Shown one piece after another: positions 42,153-51,064 of a stretch of DNA of 60,576 nt; the stretch's first letter is position 1, and each line of letters starts with the position of its first letter. The stretch is from positions 1-60,576 of the forward strand of contig JADGOO010000077.1 in NCBI GenBank assembly GCA_017882905.1. Direction: 5' to 3'. This DNA comes from Acidimicrobiia bacterium (GTDB lineage Bacteria; Actinomycetota; Acidimicrobiia; IMCC26256; PALSA-610). A model generated the notes under the pieces. The model had not been told where the DNA came from. It saw nothing but the letters and a program-made list of their open reading frames with translations, and searched no databases. The translations under genes and the position numbers were made by a program.

Positions 42153-45100
42153 TCATGGCACACGACCACCTGAACGCGCCACCACGACCTCGCTCGTGCC
42201 GAGGTACGACGCCACCACGTGCGGATGGTGCACCACCTCCGTCGGCGGCCCCACCGTCACGACCTCGCCGAGATCCATCGCCAACAGTCGATCCGAGATC
42301 GACAGCAGCAACGGAACGTCGTGCTCCACGATCAGCAACGTGGTGCCCGTCTCGGCACGGATCCGCAACAGCAGCGGCGCCAGCGCCTCCGCCTCGCGCT
42401 GGGCGATGCCCGAGCTCGGCTCGTCGAGCAGCAGCACCGACGGCCCGTGCGCGAGCACGCACGCGAGGTCGACAACCCGACGACTCCCCGTTGAGAGCTC
42501 GCGCACGTACTTGTCGCGGAAGTCGCCGATGCCCATCAGCTCGATCAGCTCGTCGACACGCGCCGTGAGCCTTCGTTCCGAGCGCGTCACCCACGGAGCC
42601 CACAACGCCGACGACAGCGCGCTGCGTGCGCGGACCGAACGCTCCAACGCGGTCGCCAGCGTCTCCTGCACCGTCAAACCAGAGAACAGCCTGCCGTCCT
42701 GGAACGAACGGCCGAGACCCTCCGACGCGCGCCGCGCCGCCGACAACGCCGTCACATCACGACCGGCAAGCTCGATGCGCCCACCATCGGGTGACTCGAA
42801 GCCCGAGATCACATCGAACAACGTGGTCTTGCCCGCGCCATTCGGCCCGAGGAACCCGAGGATCTCGCCACCGCGCGCCGTGAACGACACGTCGTTCAAC
42901 GCGGCGACACCACCGAAGCGCTTCGTGATCCCAGTCACCTTGAGCCGAGGGTCGCCCTCGGGAGACTTGGGCGTGCCGGTCTCGGCGTCGCCCTCGGGAG
43001 GTGGTTGCACCGCGGTCTCGGCGTCCGGGGCGTTCTCCACCCCCGCTCGCTGCGCTCGCGCCCCGGTGGGGCTTTGACCCTTGCCTGGTGTGCCGGCGCC
43101 GTTGGTCGTGGCCGTGGCGGCGCCTTCGAGGAACACCGAGCGCAGGATGTCGGGGCGGTCGAGGAGCTCCGCGGTCGGACCGTGGAAGCGGATCTCGCCC
43201 TTCTCCATGAAGTATGCCGTCTGCGCCACGGTGAGTGCGAGGTTGACCGATTGCTCCACCAGAATGATCGTCGTGCCATCCGATGCGATCTCGCGCACGA
43301 TCTCGAGCAGCTGCTCCACGATCGCCGGTGCCAGCCCGAGCGACAGCTCGTCGATCATCAACAGGCGCGGCTTCATGATGAACGCCATGCCGAGCGCCAA
43401 CATCTGCTGCTGACCGCCTGACAGGTTGCCGGCCGGCTGGTCGAGGCGCTCCACCAACACCGGGAACAGCTCGAGGACCCGGGCGTGCGCGCGCTCGACG
43501 GCCGCGGGCTCGCGCCGCTGGGTCCAGCCCGCGAGCCGCAAGTTCTCGGCCACGGTGAGCCCTGGGAACGTGCCCTGACCGCCCGGCATCAGCACGACAC
43601 CGCGATGCGCGATCTCGTTCGGCGGTGCGTAGGTCGCGTCGCGCCCGTCGAACACGACCGCGCCGTTCGTCGCTTCGACCAACCCGCTGATCGTCTTGAG
43701 CAGCGTGCTCTTTCCGGCGCCGTTCGTGCCGAGCAGGGCCACCACCTCGCCCGCGTCGACCTCGAAGTTCACGCCGAAGAGCACCTGCACGTTGTCGTAG
43801 TGCACGTCGACGTTGCGCACGAGCAGCAGCTTCAAGCGGCCGGCCCGCCGTTCGTACAAGGCCTCGGCCTGCGCAGCCGTCGATGTCCAAACCCGGTTGA
43901 TGTCGGACTTCACGTAGAACGCCGCCGTCGCCATCAGCCATGCGCCGACGAGGAAGATCGGGGCCATGAACGCCATGCCGGCACGGATGCCCCAGGCGTC
44001 GGCAATCGCCGTCGCGACGACGATCGCCGACAGGCCCGGCAAGATGAACACCGACGACATCGCGAAGCCGAGGCCGCGGACCTTGGGTGGCGTGGCCAAC
44101 GAGAGCGCAGCGAATGCGGCCGGTCCGACGAGCGCGCCGCTGCCACGCATGATGATGCCGGCGATCACCGCAACCCACACATTGGGAGCGACCGCGAACA
44201 CGATGAAGCCACCCGACACGATCACGCCGATGACCGCGATGAGTCGGAGCCCGATCCCGGGGTCACGCAGCATGAGCCGGCTCGCGAGCGGAATGCCGAG
44301 CAGGATTCCGGCCGCACCGGCCGGCGCAGTGCAGGCGGCGATGATGCCGCGGTGCAGCGCGTCTTCGTGGAAGACGTCGTTGTAGTAGAGGTTCGCCAGC
44401 GTCGCGAAGCCGAGCAGCGAAGCGGCCAGGAACGGCAGCCCGATCCAGATGCGTCGCAGCGTGCCGACCGCCCACAGGATCCGCACCGACTCGGCGAAGC
44501 TGGGTGGCACGTCGTCGGTGTCGGCCACCTCGGCCGACGCGCCGCCGGCGCCGCGTTCGAAGTGGCCGCGCTTGGGCTCGCGTAGTCGCGTCGCGCCGAC
44601 CACCACGAAGAACAGCGTGGGGATCACGAACACGAGGAACGGCGTGCGGAAGCCGAACACGTGGGCGAGCAAGCCGCCGATCGCGGCTCCGGTGAACTCA
44701 CCGAGCGGATCGCCGAGACCATGCAGGCCGTACGCGTCGGCACGCGCTTCGATCGGGTAGTAGTCGGCCACGAGCGAGTTGTGGGTGGGTGTGACGACGG
44801 CCCGCCCCATGCCCGCGCCGATCCGCATGAACACGAGCACGAGCAACGTCGGCGCCAGGCCAGTGCCGAAGCCGAACACCGCCCAGAGCGCTGCGCCGGT
44901 GACGGCCAGGCGGACACGGGGCAAGCGATCGGCGTAGTACCCGAGGGGTACCTCGAGCAGCAATCCGCCGATGAGCGTGAGCGCCACGAGTGCGCCGAAA
45001 CCGGTGTCCGACATGTGGAAGTGGTCACGGATGTCGGGCCCGAGGATCTGGAAGACGTTGCGGTCGATGCTCTCAGCCGCGCTGAGCCCGAACAACGTGG

Positions 45101-45206
45101 CGAGGGGCAGCATCGGATAGCCGCGCGCCGCGTCGCGCAGATACTGGCGTGGTGAGCGCGGCTTGTGCGGCCGCAACGACCCGAAGTCGATGCCGAAGGC
45201 CTTCAT
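42153..45206 (-). CDS. MFS transporter - LivF - LivG triple fusion
   Basis: A single 1017-residue frame. Residues 30-435 are a 12-helix major facilitator (GYYADRLPRVRL is motif A; MRIGAGMGRAVVTP and MRGSGALVGPAAFAAL are helix segments). Residues 457-695 are a LivF-like ATPase: Walker A GTNGAGKS (493-500), signature LSGGQQQ, Walker B LLMIDELSLGLAP, and VEQS with Gln at the switch-His position as in LivF. After a Pro/Gly linker (about 696-752), residues 753-1005 are a LivG-like ATPase: GPNGAGKT (787-794), FQDGRLFSGLTV, weak signature LSTGSRR, VLLLDEPSSGI and switch His in VEHD. It lies between the LivHM fusion and the binding protein, so it supplies both ATPases of that importer; the role of the MFS part is unknown. 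Confidence 0.92.
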   Translation of the reverse strand: MKAFGIDFGSLRPHKPRSPRQYLRDAARGYPMLPLATLFGLSAAESIDRNVFQILGPDIRDHFHMSDTGFGALVALTLIGGLLLEVPLGYYADRLPRVRLAVTGAALWAVFGFGTGLAPTLLVLVFMRIGAGMGRAVVTPTHNSLVADYYPIEARADAYGLHGLGDPLGEFTGAAIGGLLAHVFGFRTPFLVFVIPTLFFVVVGATRLREPKRGHFERGAGGASAEVADTDDVPPSFAESVRILWAVGTLRRIWIGLPFLAASLLGFATLANLYYNDVFHEDALHRGIIAACTAPAGAAGILLGIPLASRLMLRDPGIGLRLIAVIGVIVSGGFIVFAVAPNVWVAVIAGIIMRGSGALVGPAAFAALSLATPPKVRGLGFAMSSVFILPGLSAIVVATAIADAWGIRAGMAFMAPIFLVGAWLMATAAFYVKSDINRVWTSTAAQAEALYERRAGRLKLLLVRNVDVHYDNVQVLFGVNFEVDAGEVVALLGTNGAGKSTLLKTISGLVEATNGAVVFDGRDATYAPPNEIAHRGVVLMPGGQGTFPGLTVAENLRLAGWTQRREPAAVERAHARVLELFPVLVERLDQPAGNLSGGQQQMLALGMAFIMKPRLLMIDELSLGLAPAIVEQLLEIVREIASDGTTIILVEQSVNLALTVAQTAYFMEKGEIRFHGPTAELLDRPDILRSVFLEGAATATTNGAGTPGKGQSPTGARAQRAGVENAPDAETAVQPPPEGDAETGTPKSPEGDPRLKVTGITKRFGGVAALNDVSFTARGGEILGFLGPNGAGKTTLFDVISGFESPDGGRIELAGRDVTALSAARRASEGLGRSFQDGRLFSGLTVQETLATALERSVRARSALSSALWAPWVTRSERRLTARVDELIELMGIGDFRDKYVRELSTGSRRVVDLACVLAHGPSVLLLDEPSSGIAQREAEALAPLLLRIRAETGTTLLIVEHDVPLLLSISDRLLAMDLGEVVTVGPPTEVVHHPHVVASYLGTSEVVVARSGGRVP
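43040..43076. repeat. REP-like GC-rich element within the inter-ATPase linker
   Basis: The segment combines a CGCTCGC direct repeat (43044-43058) and GCCCC-GGT-GGGGC (43060-43072) followed by TTT. It codes for part of the linker (about residues 711-724, QSPTGARAQRAGVE). It looks like an intergenic palindromic element inserted into coding sequence. Confidence 0.4.
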
Positions 45207-45234
45207 ATTCGCCTGCTTCGCCCGGCGGCTCGCA

Positions 45235-47490
45235 TCAGGTGTTCTCCATGAGCTCTTGGCCGAGGTCGGCGGCGGCGATGATGGCCGCGGCCGCGAGCGG
45301 GTCCGACTCTCCGTTGGCGCCGCTGTGCCCCGCGCCGGGTGCGGGTGTCTCGACGAGCGTGTCGGCGAGCAGCGACGGCACGCGGATGCCCTTGCGCCGC
45401 GCGAACCACCGCAGTCCGCCGTCGCGCAGGTCGCCCAGCGCGGCGCCGAGGCCGGAGGGCACGATCATGAGCACGATCAGCATGCCCGCGCCCGTGGCGA
45501 AGTACGACAAGAAGAACAGGTCGCCGGTGAACGAGTACGACACGATGCGCACGAAGACCGCGCCGAGCACGGCGCCGCCCACCGAGCCGAGACCACCGAC
45601 GACCACCATCGTGAAGACCTGGAGGCCATAGGCCGGGCTGAAGAAGCTTGGGATGAGGTCGCGGTCGAGATGCAGCAGCAGCGCGCCGGCAAGCCCCGCG
45701 AGGAAGCCGGAGGTTGCCAGTGCGACGAGCGTCGTGCGGGCAGTCCGCACGCCGTAGGCCTCGGCCGCGCGCTGGTTCTCGCGAGCGGCAACGATGACGC
45801 GGCCGGCTCGCGATCGCCGCAGCCCCCGTACCGCCACGATCGATAGCACGACACACGCCACGATGAGGGCGAAGTACGAGCGTTCCGACTCCACGTGGAG
45901 CACGCCGAGCAGCGGTGGGCGCGGTTGTCGGTCGACCGCCGCGCCGAAATCGGGCAGCCAGCTGGCGAACGGCGAGTACGCCGTGTTGAGCAGGTACGTC
46001 AACGTCAACACCGAGAGCGCCAGGGTGCTGATCCCGAGCGTGAGGCCTTTGGAGCGCAGCGCGGGGAGGCCGATGATCGTGAGCGCGAGCGCACCGGCGA
46101 TGCCCCCGACGATGAGCGCGACTGCGAGATCGACCTCGAAGGTGAGCCGCGTGGTGAGCGACGCCGCGACCGCGCCGCCGATGCCGGCGACGGCCATCTG
46201 ACCGAGGCTCACCTGTCCGGCCCACCCGGTGAGCACGACCAGCGAGATCCCGATGATCGCGAAGATCCCGGCGTAGTTGGCCTGGCGCAGGCGATCGATC
46301 GGCAGCCAGAGCCCGACTGCGAGCACCGCCGCCGCGATCACTGCGTAGCCGACGAAGCGTGCGATACGGATCTCGCGAACCGACCGCAGCTCCTTCGGGA
46401 TCGGGCGGACCTCGCGGATCGCCTGCCACGACGAGGCGAGATCGGTGCGCCGGTTCGTACGCGGTCGGTAGATGAGCAGCGCGGTGATGATCACGAGGGT
46501 GATGGCGAGATCACGGTACGGATCGCGATCCCAGTCGGACTTCACCGCGACGCTCACGATGCCAATGCCGATGGCCGACAGCATGATCGTGGGCAGGCGT
46601 TCCATGCGGCCGATCGTGGCCGCCGCGAGCGCGGCGAGCAGCGCCGTCGCATCGAGTGGGATCCCGAGGCCGAAGCCGTCGCGGCCGCCCCGCAGGAACA
46701 TCGCCACGAAGGCCAGCAGCGCCGCGATGGCCCAGACGGTCGAGTGCAGACGTCGAACGGGGATGCCGAGCAGCAGCGCGCGGTCGGTGCTCTCGGCGGC
46801 GCCCCGCAGCGCGACACCGGTCGCGCTGAGCCGGAGGAACAGCGCGAGCGAGATCAACAGGGTCGGCGCGGCGATGATCGTGATCAGATCCCACGCTCCG
46901 AACGCGGTTTGGCCGACGTGGAACGTGATCGTGAACGGCGGGTCGATGCTCGGTGTGCCGCCCGGCTTCCACGCGTTACTGAGGAACAGTGCCGTCGCCG
47001 TGAGGATCTGCGAGATCCCGATGGTTGCGACCGTGAGGATGAGTCGCGGCGCCTTGAAGAAGCGGCGGACGAAGACGAACTCGACGACCACGCCGAGGAC
47101 CAGGGAGCCGACGAGGCCGATGCCGAGGGCGATGTAGAAGTTCCAACCCCACGTGATGATGAGCAAGCCGGCGAAGACTGCCGGGAGCTGGCCGAGATCA
47201 GCCTGCGCGAAGTTGATCGCGCGGTTCGTCCGGAACAGCAACGCGATGCCGACGGCGATGAGCCCGATCGTGATCCCCTGGATCATTCCTTCGAAGAAGA
47301 TCGAGGAGTCGGGGATCGCGCCGCTGACGGGGCTCGGGCTGTAGGTCTTGGCGAGCTGATGCTGCGCGACGGTGATCGCGAGCAGGACCGCGAGGGGAAC
47401 GAGCGCGCTGAGCGCCGCGACGCGGTCTCGAGAGGCATCGAGCAACGACCCCGACTTCGGGCCGCGCCCGGTGAGCTCAGGCCGCTTCAC
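45235..47490 (-). CDS. LivH-LivM fused permease of a branched-chain amino acid type ABC transporter
   Basis: A 751-residue membrane protein joining the two permeases of a LIV importer. Residues about 68-345 are LivH-like (GITIGLIAVGIALLFRTNRAINFAQADLG, LGVVVEFVFVRRFFKAPRLILTVATIG). Residues about 385-690 are LivM-like (NYAGIFAIIGISLVVLTGWAGQVSLGQMA, LTLGISTLALSVL, ARENQRAAEAYGV with the EAA-type contact loop, FFSPAYGLQVFTMVVVGGLGSVGG). A charged loop joins them. The 60-residue C-terminal tail is cytoplasmic. The GTG start overlaps the tetR stop (GTGA), and the next gene follows after 28 bases. Confidence 0.93.
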   Translation of the reverse strand: MKRPELTGRGPKSGSLLDASRDRVAALSALVPLAVLLAITVAQHQLAKTYSPSPVSGAIPDSSIFFEGMIQGITIGLIAVGIALLFRTNRAINFAQADLGQLPAVFAGLLIITWGWNFYIALGIGLVGSLVLGVVVEFVFVRRFFKAPRLILTVATIGISQILTATALFLSNAWKPGGTPSIDPPFTITFHVGQTAFGAWDLITIIAAPTLLISLALFLRLSATGVALRGAAESTDRALLLGIPVRRLHSTVWAIAALLAFVAMFLRGGRDGFGLGIPLDATALLAALAAATIGRMERLPTIMLSAIGIGIVSVAVKSDWDRDPYRDLAITLVIITALLIYRPRTNRRTDLASSWQAIREVRPIPKELRSVREIRIARFVGYAVIAAAVLAVGLWLPIDRLRQANYAGIFAIIGISLVVLTGWAGQVSLGQMAVAGIGGAVAASLTTRLTFEVDLAVALIVGGIAGALALTIIGLPALRSKGLTLGISTLALSVLTLTYLLNTAYSPFASWLPDFGAAVDRQPRPPLLGVLHVESERSYFALIVACVVLSIVAVRGLRRSRAGRVIVAARENQRAAEAYGVRTARTTLVALATSGFLAGLAGALLLHLDRDLIPSFFSPAYGLQVFTMVVVGGLGSVGGAVLGAVFVRIVSYSFTGDLFFLSYFATGAGMLIVLMIVPSGLGAALGDLRDGGLRWFARRKGIRVPSLLADTLVETPAPGAGHSGANGESDPLAAAAIIAAADLGQELMENT

Positions 47491-48167
47491 TGGCCGCCAC
47501 GCCTTTGGTGTCCGCCCGATCCAGCTTCCAGGAGGGGCTCGAGTGCGCCGCGCAGCACGGCCGACGCCGCCGTCACATCGAGACCTTGGTGTGTGCGCAG
47601 CTGCTGCCAGGCGCTTTCCGAGGCGATCAGGTCGACTGCCTCCACGGCGTCGGCGCGTCCGGCGAGCTCGGCGGCGAACACGCGCTCGATCTCGGCGCGC
47701 GCTCGCGCCCGCCCCGACGCGAGCATCCGTGACAGCGACCTCGAGAATGGCTCCTGCAGCGCGGCCGCGCGCCCGACGGGGCCGAGTGCTTCCCAGATGC
47801 GCGCCCGCTGCGCGATGAACGCATCCATGCGCGCGTCGAGTGGTCCGTCGCTCGGTACGAGCCGCAGGATCGCAGCGAGCGACGCCACTTCCTCGGTCGC
47901 GGCGGCGCAGAACAGATCTTCCACGTCGTCGAAGTGCGTGTACACCGAGCGCAGCGACACGCCGGCCCGCTCCGCGATCTCGCGGGCGGTGGGGCGCAGG
48001 TTGCCGGCGCGCAGCAGGTCGAGCAGGGCCTGCACGACCGCCTCGCGGGTTCGCTGCGACCGGGCGGCGCGACCGTCGCGGGGTTCGTTGCCGCGGTCGG
48101 GGCCGCGGTCGGGGCCGCCAGTGTCGGCCCCTCCCCGTCGGGCGTGAGCGGCGCGCTCGGCGGCCAT
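47487..48167 (-). CDS. TetR-family transcriptional regulator
   Basis: A 226-residue repressor. A disordered Arg/Gly-rich start (1-33) is followed by the helix-turn-helix domain: RTREAVVQALLDLLRAGNLRPTAREIAERAGVSLRSVYTHFDDVEDLFCAA. The C-terminal ligand/dimer domain is helical (ARIWEALGPVGRAAALQEPFSRSL). As the first gene of the LIV operon and coupled to it, it probably controls that operon in response to the transported substrate or its CoA ester. A perfect palindrome overlaps its own promoter. Confidence 0.9.
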   Translation of the reverse strand: MAAERAAHARRGGADTGGPDRGPDRGNEPRDGRAARSQRTREAVVQALLDLLRAGNLRPTAREIAERAGVSLRSVYTHFDDVEDLFCAAATEEVASLAAILRLVPSDGPLDARMDAFIAQRARIWEALGPVGRAAALQEPFSRSLSRMLASGRARARAEIERVFAAELAGRADAVEAVDLIASESAWQQLRTHQGLDVTAASAVLRGALEPLLEAGSGGHQRRGGQ

Positions 48168-48176
48168 CGGGCGGTC

Positions 48177-48182
48177 ACCCTA
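48177..48182 (-). promoter_or_regulatory. -10 box TAGGGT of the tetR-LIV operon
   Basis: Lies 9 bases before the tetR ATG at 48167 and touches the palindrome at 48182-48191. Confidence 0.45.
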
Positions 48183-48191
48183 AGGATCCTT
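48182..48191. promoter_or_regulatory. Palindrome AAGGATCCTT, candidate TetR operator
   Basis: A perfect 10-bp palindrome 15 bases upstream of tetR and adjoining its -10 box, as expected for autorepression. TetR sites are usually longer, so this may be only the core. Confidence 0.4.
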
Positions 48192-48283
48192 CACACCGCG
48201 TGCAACTGTGGTCGCGCCCAGACCGGGCTCGATGGCGCACGCCGCGACTGCGAGCGCTCGCTGCCGGCGGCGGTCCGGCGTCG

Positions 48284-48289
48284 TAAGGT
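48284..48289 (+). promoter_or_regulatory. -10 box TAAGGT of a leaderless promoter
   Basis: Ends 6 bases before the ATG at 48296. Confidence 0.6.
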
Positions 48290-48295
48290 GCGCGG

Positions 48296-48958
48296 ATGCC
48301 GCCGCGCATCACGATCGCTGCGCGGAGCGCTCCCGTCGAGGTCGTGGCGGGCGGCGTCGACGGTGTCACCGTCGACGGTGGGTCCATCGTGACCACCGAC
48401 GAGGGCATCGAGATCACTGGGCGCAGCTCGAGGCTGCGGGTGGGCTGCCCAGCCGGCGCCGACGTGCGCATCGCGACGGCGTCGGGCAAGGTCACCACGA
48501 CCGGTCCGCTCGGCGACGTGCACATAACGACTCGCTCGGGCAAGGTCTCGGTCGGCGAAGCGCGCCGTCTCGAGGTGCGGACCATGTCGGGACGCGTCCA
48601 TGTGGGTGCGTGCGAGGGCGAGTGCCGCTGTGTCGTGACGAGCGGCGCCGTGACGATCGACCGGGCCGGGAGCGTCGAGGTCACGTCCACATCGGCCAAG
48701 GTCGAGGTCGGCGATGTCGGCGACGCCGCGATCACGGTGATGAGTGGTGCCGTCGTTCTCGGCACGCGCCGCAACACGGCCGTGAAGGTTCGATCGATGT
48801 CGGGCGCCGTGCGGGTGCAGGTGCCGGCCGATGCGCGCCCGCGCACGTCGCTGCGCGCCAAGGTCGGCAAGGTGCGCTGCGAGTGCCCCACGGGAGACGA
48901 CGGCGAGATCGACGTGAAGACGATGAGCGGGCTCATCGAGGTGACGTGCCGAAAGTGA
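48296..48958 (+). CDS. DUF4097-like beta-helix protein
   Basis: A 220-residue protein built of short repeats of the type TxSGxVxVG: TASGKVTTTG, TRSGKVSVGEA, TMSGRVHVGAC, VTSGAVTIDRA, STSAKVEVGDV, VMSGAVVLGTR, SMSGAVRVQV and TMSGLIEVTC. They form a right-handed beta-helix like DUF4097 (putative adhesin). No signal peptide or membrane helix is present, so it is cytoplasmic by sequence. It overlaps the following cyclase gene by 4 bases, which suggests the two act together. Confidence 0.8.
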   Translation: MPPRITIAARSAPVEVVAGGVDGVTVDGGSIVTTDEGIEITGRSSRLRVGCPAGADVRIATASGKVTTTGPLGDVHITTRSGKVSVGEARRLEVRTMSGRVHVGACEGECRCVVTSGAVTIDRAGSVEVTSTSAKVEVGDVGDAAITVMSGAVVLGTRRNTAVKVRSMSGAVRVQVPADARPRTSLRAKVGKVRCECPTGDDGEIDVKTMSGLIEVTCRK

Positions 48959-49464
48959 GCGACGTCACGTCGACGTGCACCGGGGCGATCGCCTTCACCG
49001 ACCTGGTCGGCTTCACCGAGCTCACCGCGCTCCACGGCGACCTGCTCGCCCTCGAGCTGGTGGAACGACAAGAGCAGCTCGCCCGCGCACTCCTCGGCGC
49101 GAACGGTCGCATCGTCAAGCAGCTCGGCGACGGCCTGCTCCTCTTCTTCGATGAGCCGGGTGCTGCGTTCGCCGCGTGTTGCGCGTTGCACGCCCGCGCG
49201 GCCGACGAGTCGGTCGACGGCCTCCCGCTGTGGATCCGCACCGGCATGCACTGGGGCTCACCGAGAGTGCGCGGCGCCGACCTCATCGGCCATGACGTGA
49301 ACGTCGCGTCGAGGATCTCCGATCTGGCGGGCCAGGGCGAGATCCTGCTCACCGCCGCGTTCGTCGCGGCCGCGGGCAACCACACCGACGGTCAGATCGA
49401 ATCGATCGGGCCCGTGTTCCTGCGCGGCGTGGCCGATCCGGTGGAGGCCTACCGGGTCTGCTGA
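48955..49464 (+). CDS. Class III adenylate/guanylate cyclase, minimal catalytic domain
   Basis: A 169-residue protein that is nearly only the class III cyclase homology domain. The metal-binding Asp lies in GAIAFTDLVGFTEL and the second in VKQLGDGLLLFF (with the substrate-reading Lys). The transition-state Asn and Arg are present in GHDVNVASRISDLA. All key residues are there, so it should be active as a homodimer and make cAMP or cGMP. The GTG start overlaps the DUF4097-like gene. Confidence 0.88.
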   Translation: MSDVTSTCTGAIAFTDLVGFTELTALHGDLLALELVERQEQLARALLGANGRIVKQLGDGLLLFFDEPGAAFAACCALHARAADESVDGLPLWIRTGMHWGSPRVRGADLIGHDVNVASRISDLAGQGEILLTAAFVAAAGNHTDGQIESIGPVFLRGVADPVEAYRVC

Positions 49465-49468
49465 CCGC

Positions 49469-51064
49469 TCACGACGGGCCACCGCGGGCGCGCAGCTCGT
49501 ACTTCAACACCTTGCCCGTGGCGTTCAGTGGGAGCTCGGTCACGACCTCGACAACGCGGGGCACCTTGTAGTTGGCCATCTCGGCTCGGCACCAGGCGAT
49601 GATCTCGTCGGGTGTGGCCTGCGCTTCGTCGCGCAGGATCACGAACGCGTACCCGACCTCGCCGAGGCGCGTGTCGGGCACACCGACGACCGCGACCTGC
49701 GCGATCGCGGGGTGGCGCGCCATCAGCCCCTCGATCTCGGCCGGGTAGGCGTTGAAGCCGCCCACGATGAACATGTCCTTCTTGCGGTCGGTGATCTTGA
49801 TGTAGCCGCGTTCGTCCATCGTGCCGATGTCGCCCGTGTGCAACCACCCGGCCGCGTCGATCGTCGCCGCGGTCTCGGCCGGGTCGTCGAAGTAGCCGAG
49901 CATCACGTTGTAGCCCCGCACGACGATCTCGCCCGGTTCGCCGCGCGGTACCTCGGTGCCGTCGTCGGCGACCACCTCGACGTCGATGCCGTCGATCGCC
50001 CGGCCGCTCGTGGTGGCAATGGTCTCGGCGTCGTCGTCGTGGCGGCACATGGTGGCGATGCCGCACGTCTCGGTGAGGCCGTAGCCGGTGACAACGTTCT
50101 CGAAGCCGAGCCGTTGGCGCATCGCCTCGATCATCGACACCGGGATCGCGGCCGCGCCCGTGACCGAGAGGCGCAGCGACGACAGATCGAACTGATCGAG
50201 GTCGTTGCGAGCGAGGATCGTCTGGAAGAGTGCGGGCGGCCCCGGCAGCATCGAGATGCGGTCGCGCGGCACGCGGTCGAGCACAGCCTGCGCGTCGAAG
50301 ACGGCGTGGGGGAGCAGCGTTGCGCCGGTCATGAGCGACGCGAGGATGCCGGCCTTGTAGCCGAAGGCGTGGAAGAACGGGTTGATCACGAGGTAGCGGT
50401 CGCCGTGGCGCAACCCCACCACGTGCGCCCAGTAGGAGAACGCACGCAGGTTCTGGGCGTGCGTGGTGCGCACACCCTTCGGGTGCCCGGTCGTGCCGCT
50501 CGTGAACAGGAGGTCCGACATGGCGTCGGTCTGCACCGCAAGGGCGGTGGTGCGTGCTCGTTGCGGATCGACTGCCTCGCCGCGGGCGAGGAACTCACTC
50601 CACGTGAGCGCGCCCGCCGCAGGGGAGCCGCGCAGCACCACCCGTGTTCGCAGGGCGGGGAGGTCGTGGGCGGCGAGCAGCTCGAGGTAGTCGGTGTCGA
50701 GGAATCCGTTCACCGTGAGCAGCGCCGTGGCGCCGCTCTTGGCCAGCACGTAGGCCGCTTCGGTTCCCTTGAAGCGGGTGTTGAGCGGCACGAGCACCGC
50801 TCCGGCCGACTGCGCGCCGAGGGCGCCAACGACCCACTCCCAGATGTTCGGTGCCCATACCGCCACCCGGTCGCCGGGCTCGATGCCACTCGCCGTGAAC
50901 GCCCGGGCGGCCTCGAGCACGGCGTCGGCGAGCGCGCGGAACGTGAGTGTGACGTCGGCGTCGACGTCGATGACGGCTGCGTCGAGGCCCCAACGCTCGG
51001 CGGCGATGGTCACGAGGCGTGGTGTGGTGGCAAACTCGAGGTCGCCGCGGGGCACGTCGCTCAT
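49469..51064 (-). CDS. Acyl-CoA synthetase (class I adenylate-forming)
   Basis: A 531-residue ligase that activates a carboxylic acid as acyl-AMP and then acyl-CoA. DLLFTSGTTGHPKGVRTTH is the P-loop, VTGYGLTETCG is motif A5, AGWLHTGDIG and KITDRKKDMFIVGGFNAYPAEIE are A7/A8, and the acyl-adenylation Lys lies in LPLNATGKVLKYEL. It is of the medium/long-chain FadD3/FadD17-like group. It ends 5 bases from the cyclase on the other strand. Its ATG (51064-51062) overlaps the ATG of the divergent cyclase gene. Confidence 0.92.
   Translation of the reverse strand: MSDVPRGDLEFATTPRLVTIAAERWGLDAAVIDVDADVTLTFRALADAVLEAARAFTASGIEPGDRVAVWAPNIWEWVVGALGAQSAGAVLVPLNTRFKGTEAAYVLAKSGATALLTVNGFLDTDYLELLAAHDLPALRTRVVLRGSPAAGALTWSEFLARGEAVDPQRARTTALAVQTDAMSDLLFTSGTTGHPKGVRTTHAQNLRAFSYWAHVVGLRHGDRYLVINPFFHAFGYKAGILASLMTGATLLPHAVFDAQAVLDRVPRDRISMLPGPPALFQTILARNDLDQFDLSSLRLSVTGAAAIPVSMIEAMRQRLGFENVVTGYGLTETCGIATMCRHDDDAETIATTSGRAIDGIDVEVVADDGTEVPRGEPGEIVVRGYNVMLGYFDDPAETAATIDAAGWLHTGDIGTMDERGYIKITDRKKDMFIVGGFNAYPAEIEGLMARHPAIAQVAVVGVPDTRLGEVGYAFVILRDEAQATPDEIIAWCRAEMANYKVPRVVEVVTELPLNATGKVLKYELRARGGPS

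Noticed and set aside
45895-48147. 750-codon plus-strand open frame
   Set aside because: Lies opposite the LivHM fusion and tetR, consists of charged low-complexity sequence (Arg, Asp, Glu, Gly), and the minus-strand genes have clear domain motifs.
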